Assembly (NCBI GenBank): GCA_023258355.1
Contig: JALQZL010000088.1
Span: 1-6,235 of the forward strand
Direction: 5' to 3'
Source of the DNA: Wenzhouxiangellaceae bacterium
Lineage (GTDB): Bacteria; Pseudomonadota; Gammaproteobacteria; Xanthomonadales; Wenzhouxiangellaceae
Length of the DNA stretch: 6,235 nt
In this document: piece after piece, positions 6,034 through 6,235 of the stretch
How positions within the stretch are numbered: the first letter of the stretch is position 1
How the letters are laid out: the number at the start of each line of letters is the position of its first letter
The notes under the pieces: generated by a model
What the model was told of the DNA's origin: nothing
Databases searched by the model: none
The model's input: the letters and a program-made list of their open reading frames with translations, nothing else
Position numbers and translations under genes: made by a program

Positions 6034-6052
6034 TTAGGCCATACTGGCCAAA
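6034..6052. repeat. Dyad in the divergent intergenic region, possible operator
   Basis: GGCCA (6037-6041) and TGGCC (6045-6049) form a perfect dyad around TAC. Symmetry continues after one mismatch with TT (6034-6035) and AA (6051-6052), so 7 of 8 positions per arm match. It lies in the 78-base gap between the minus-strand methyltransferase gene and the plus-strand secreted-protein gene, where an operator for one or both would be expected. No regulator binding it can be named. I find no convincing sigma-70 promoter in either direction here. Confidence 0.35.
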
Positions 6053-6081
6053 GCAACCGAACCGTAAGTGAGTGATGAAGT

Positions 6082-6235
6082 TTGTCTAATTTGTTGCGAT
6101 CGTACCTCATTGTAGGCTGTTTGGCCTTGTCAGGCGGGGTCAGTGCGCCCGCCTTGGCCGTTTGGTCAGGAGAGAGTCAAGCCGGGCTTTTGCAGTGTGT
6201 GCCGCCTGATGAGTTGATGGTGCGTGGTCAAATTA
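6082..6235 (+). CDS. Secreted protein with Sec signal peptide, N-terminal part only
   Basis: The frame runs from TTG 6082 to the right edge without a stop, giving 51 residues of a longer protein. The N-terminus is a good signal peptide: a positive n-region ending at R6, a hydrophobic core (about 8-17, YLIVGCLALS), and a signal peptidase I site APALA-V, with cleavage predicted after residue 26. The mature part seen begins VWSGESQAGLLQCV and is not recognised. A TGA lies two codons upstream (6076-6078), so 6082 is the earliest possible start; a second TTG at 6091 would give a slightly shorter signal peptide and cannot be excluded. The ribosome site is weak (AAGTGAG at 6066-6072). The IVGC sequence at 10-13 resembles a lipobox, but the hydrophobic stretch before it is too short and continues beyond it, so a lipoprotein is less likely. 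Location should be periplasm, outer membrane or outside. Confidence 0.6.
   Translation, partial: MSNLLRSYLIVGCLALSGGVSAPALAVWSGESQAGLLQCVPPDELMVRGQI

Noticed and set aside
6109..6120. Lipobox-like IVGC in the exported protein
   Set aside because: Only three or four hydrophobic residues precede it after the charged region, the hydrophobic core continues past the cysteine, and a better signal peptidase I site follows at APALA.
1..6235. A novel defence, mobile or biosynthetic system
   Set aside because: Every long frame with family motifs is a known housekeeping or transport gene. There are no integrases, transposases, direct-repeat arrays or unusual gene clusters. The only products without a known role are the methyltransferase and the truncated exported protein.

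Overview
This is a fragment of an ordinary bacterial chromosome, most likely from a gammaproteobacterium. That assignment is an inference: a single-chain SdaA with the length and cysteine spacing of the Legionella/E. coli type, PrfC, a NupC-type transporter and an Oar-like TonB-dependent receptor are typical of (often marine) gammaproteobacteria, but no marker here fixes the genus. I see no insertion sequence, phage gene, CRISPR array, rRNA or tRNA, and no sign of a novel system. The genes are housekeeping and nutrient-uptake functions.

Layout, left to right. (1) The 3' end of an outer-membrane TonB-dependent receptor gene (to 347, + strand) is closed by a small hairpin and a near-perfect intrinsic terminator (388-424). 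(2) sdaA, L-serine ammonia-lyase (461-1831, +), starts immediately after a promoter that abuts the terminator; it may be translated from a leaderless mRNA. (3) prfC, peptide chain release factor 3 (1884-3482, +), follows after 52 bases that hold a second promoter-like pair and an inverted repeat. (4) A concentrative nucleoside transporter of the NupC/CNT family (3585-4847, +) comes next, after a structured-looking gap; its likely start is a TTG placed 7 bases after a perfect AAGGAGG. (5) On the opposite strand, a class I SAM-dependent methyltransferase of unknown substrate (6003-5236) and msrB, methionine-R-sulfoxide reductase (5239-4844), form a two-gene operon with an ATGA start/stop overlap. 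msrB converges on the transporter gene, and the two TAG stops share one CTAG tetranucleotide. (6) A divergent gene cut off by the window edge (from 6082, +) begins with a clear Sec signal peptide; its product is not recognised.

The + strand genes share no single pathway. Serine deamination to pyruvate, nucleoside uptake and the TonB-dependent receptor fit scavenging of organic nutrients, PrfC serves translation termination, and MsrB repairs oxidised methionine. Most of the points worth a second look concern gene starts and boundaries: a probable leaderless start, three likely TTG starts among six visible starts, and very tight overlaps between neighbouring genes.
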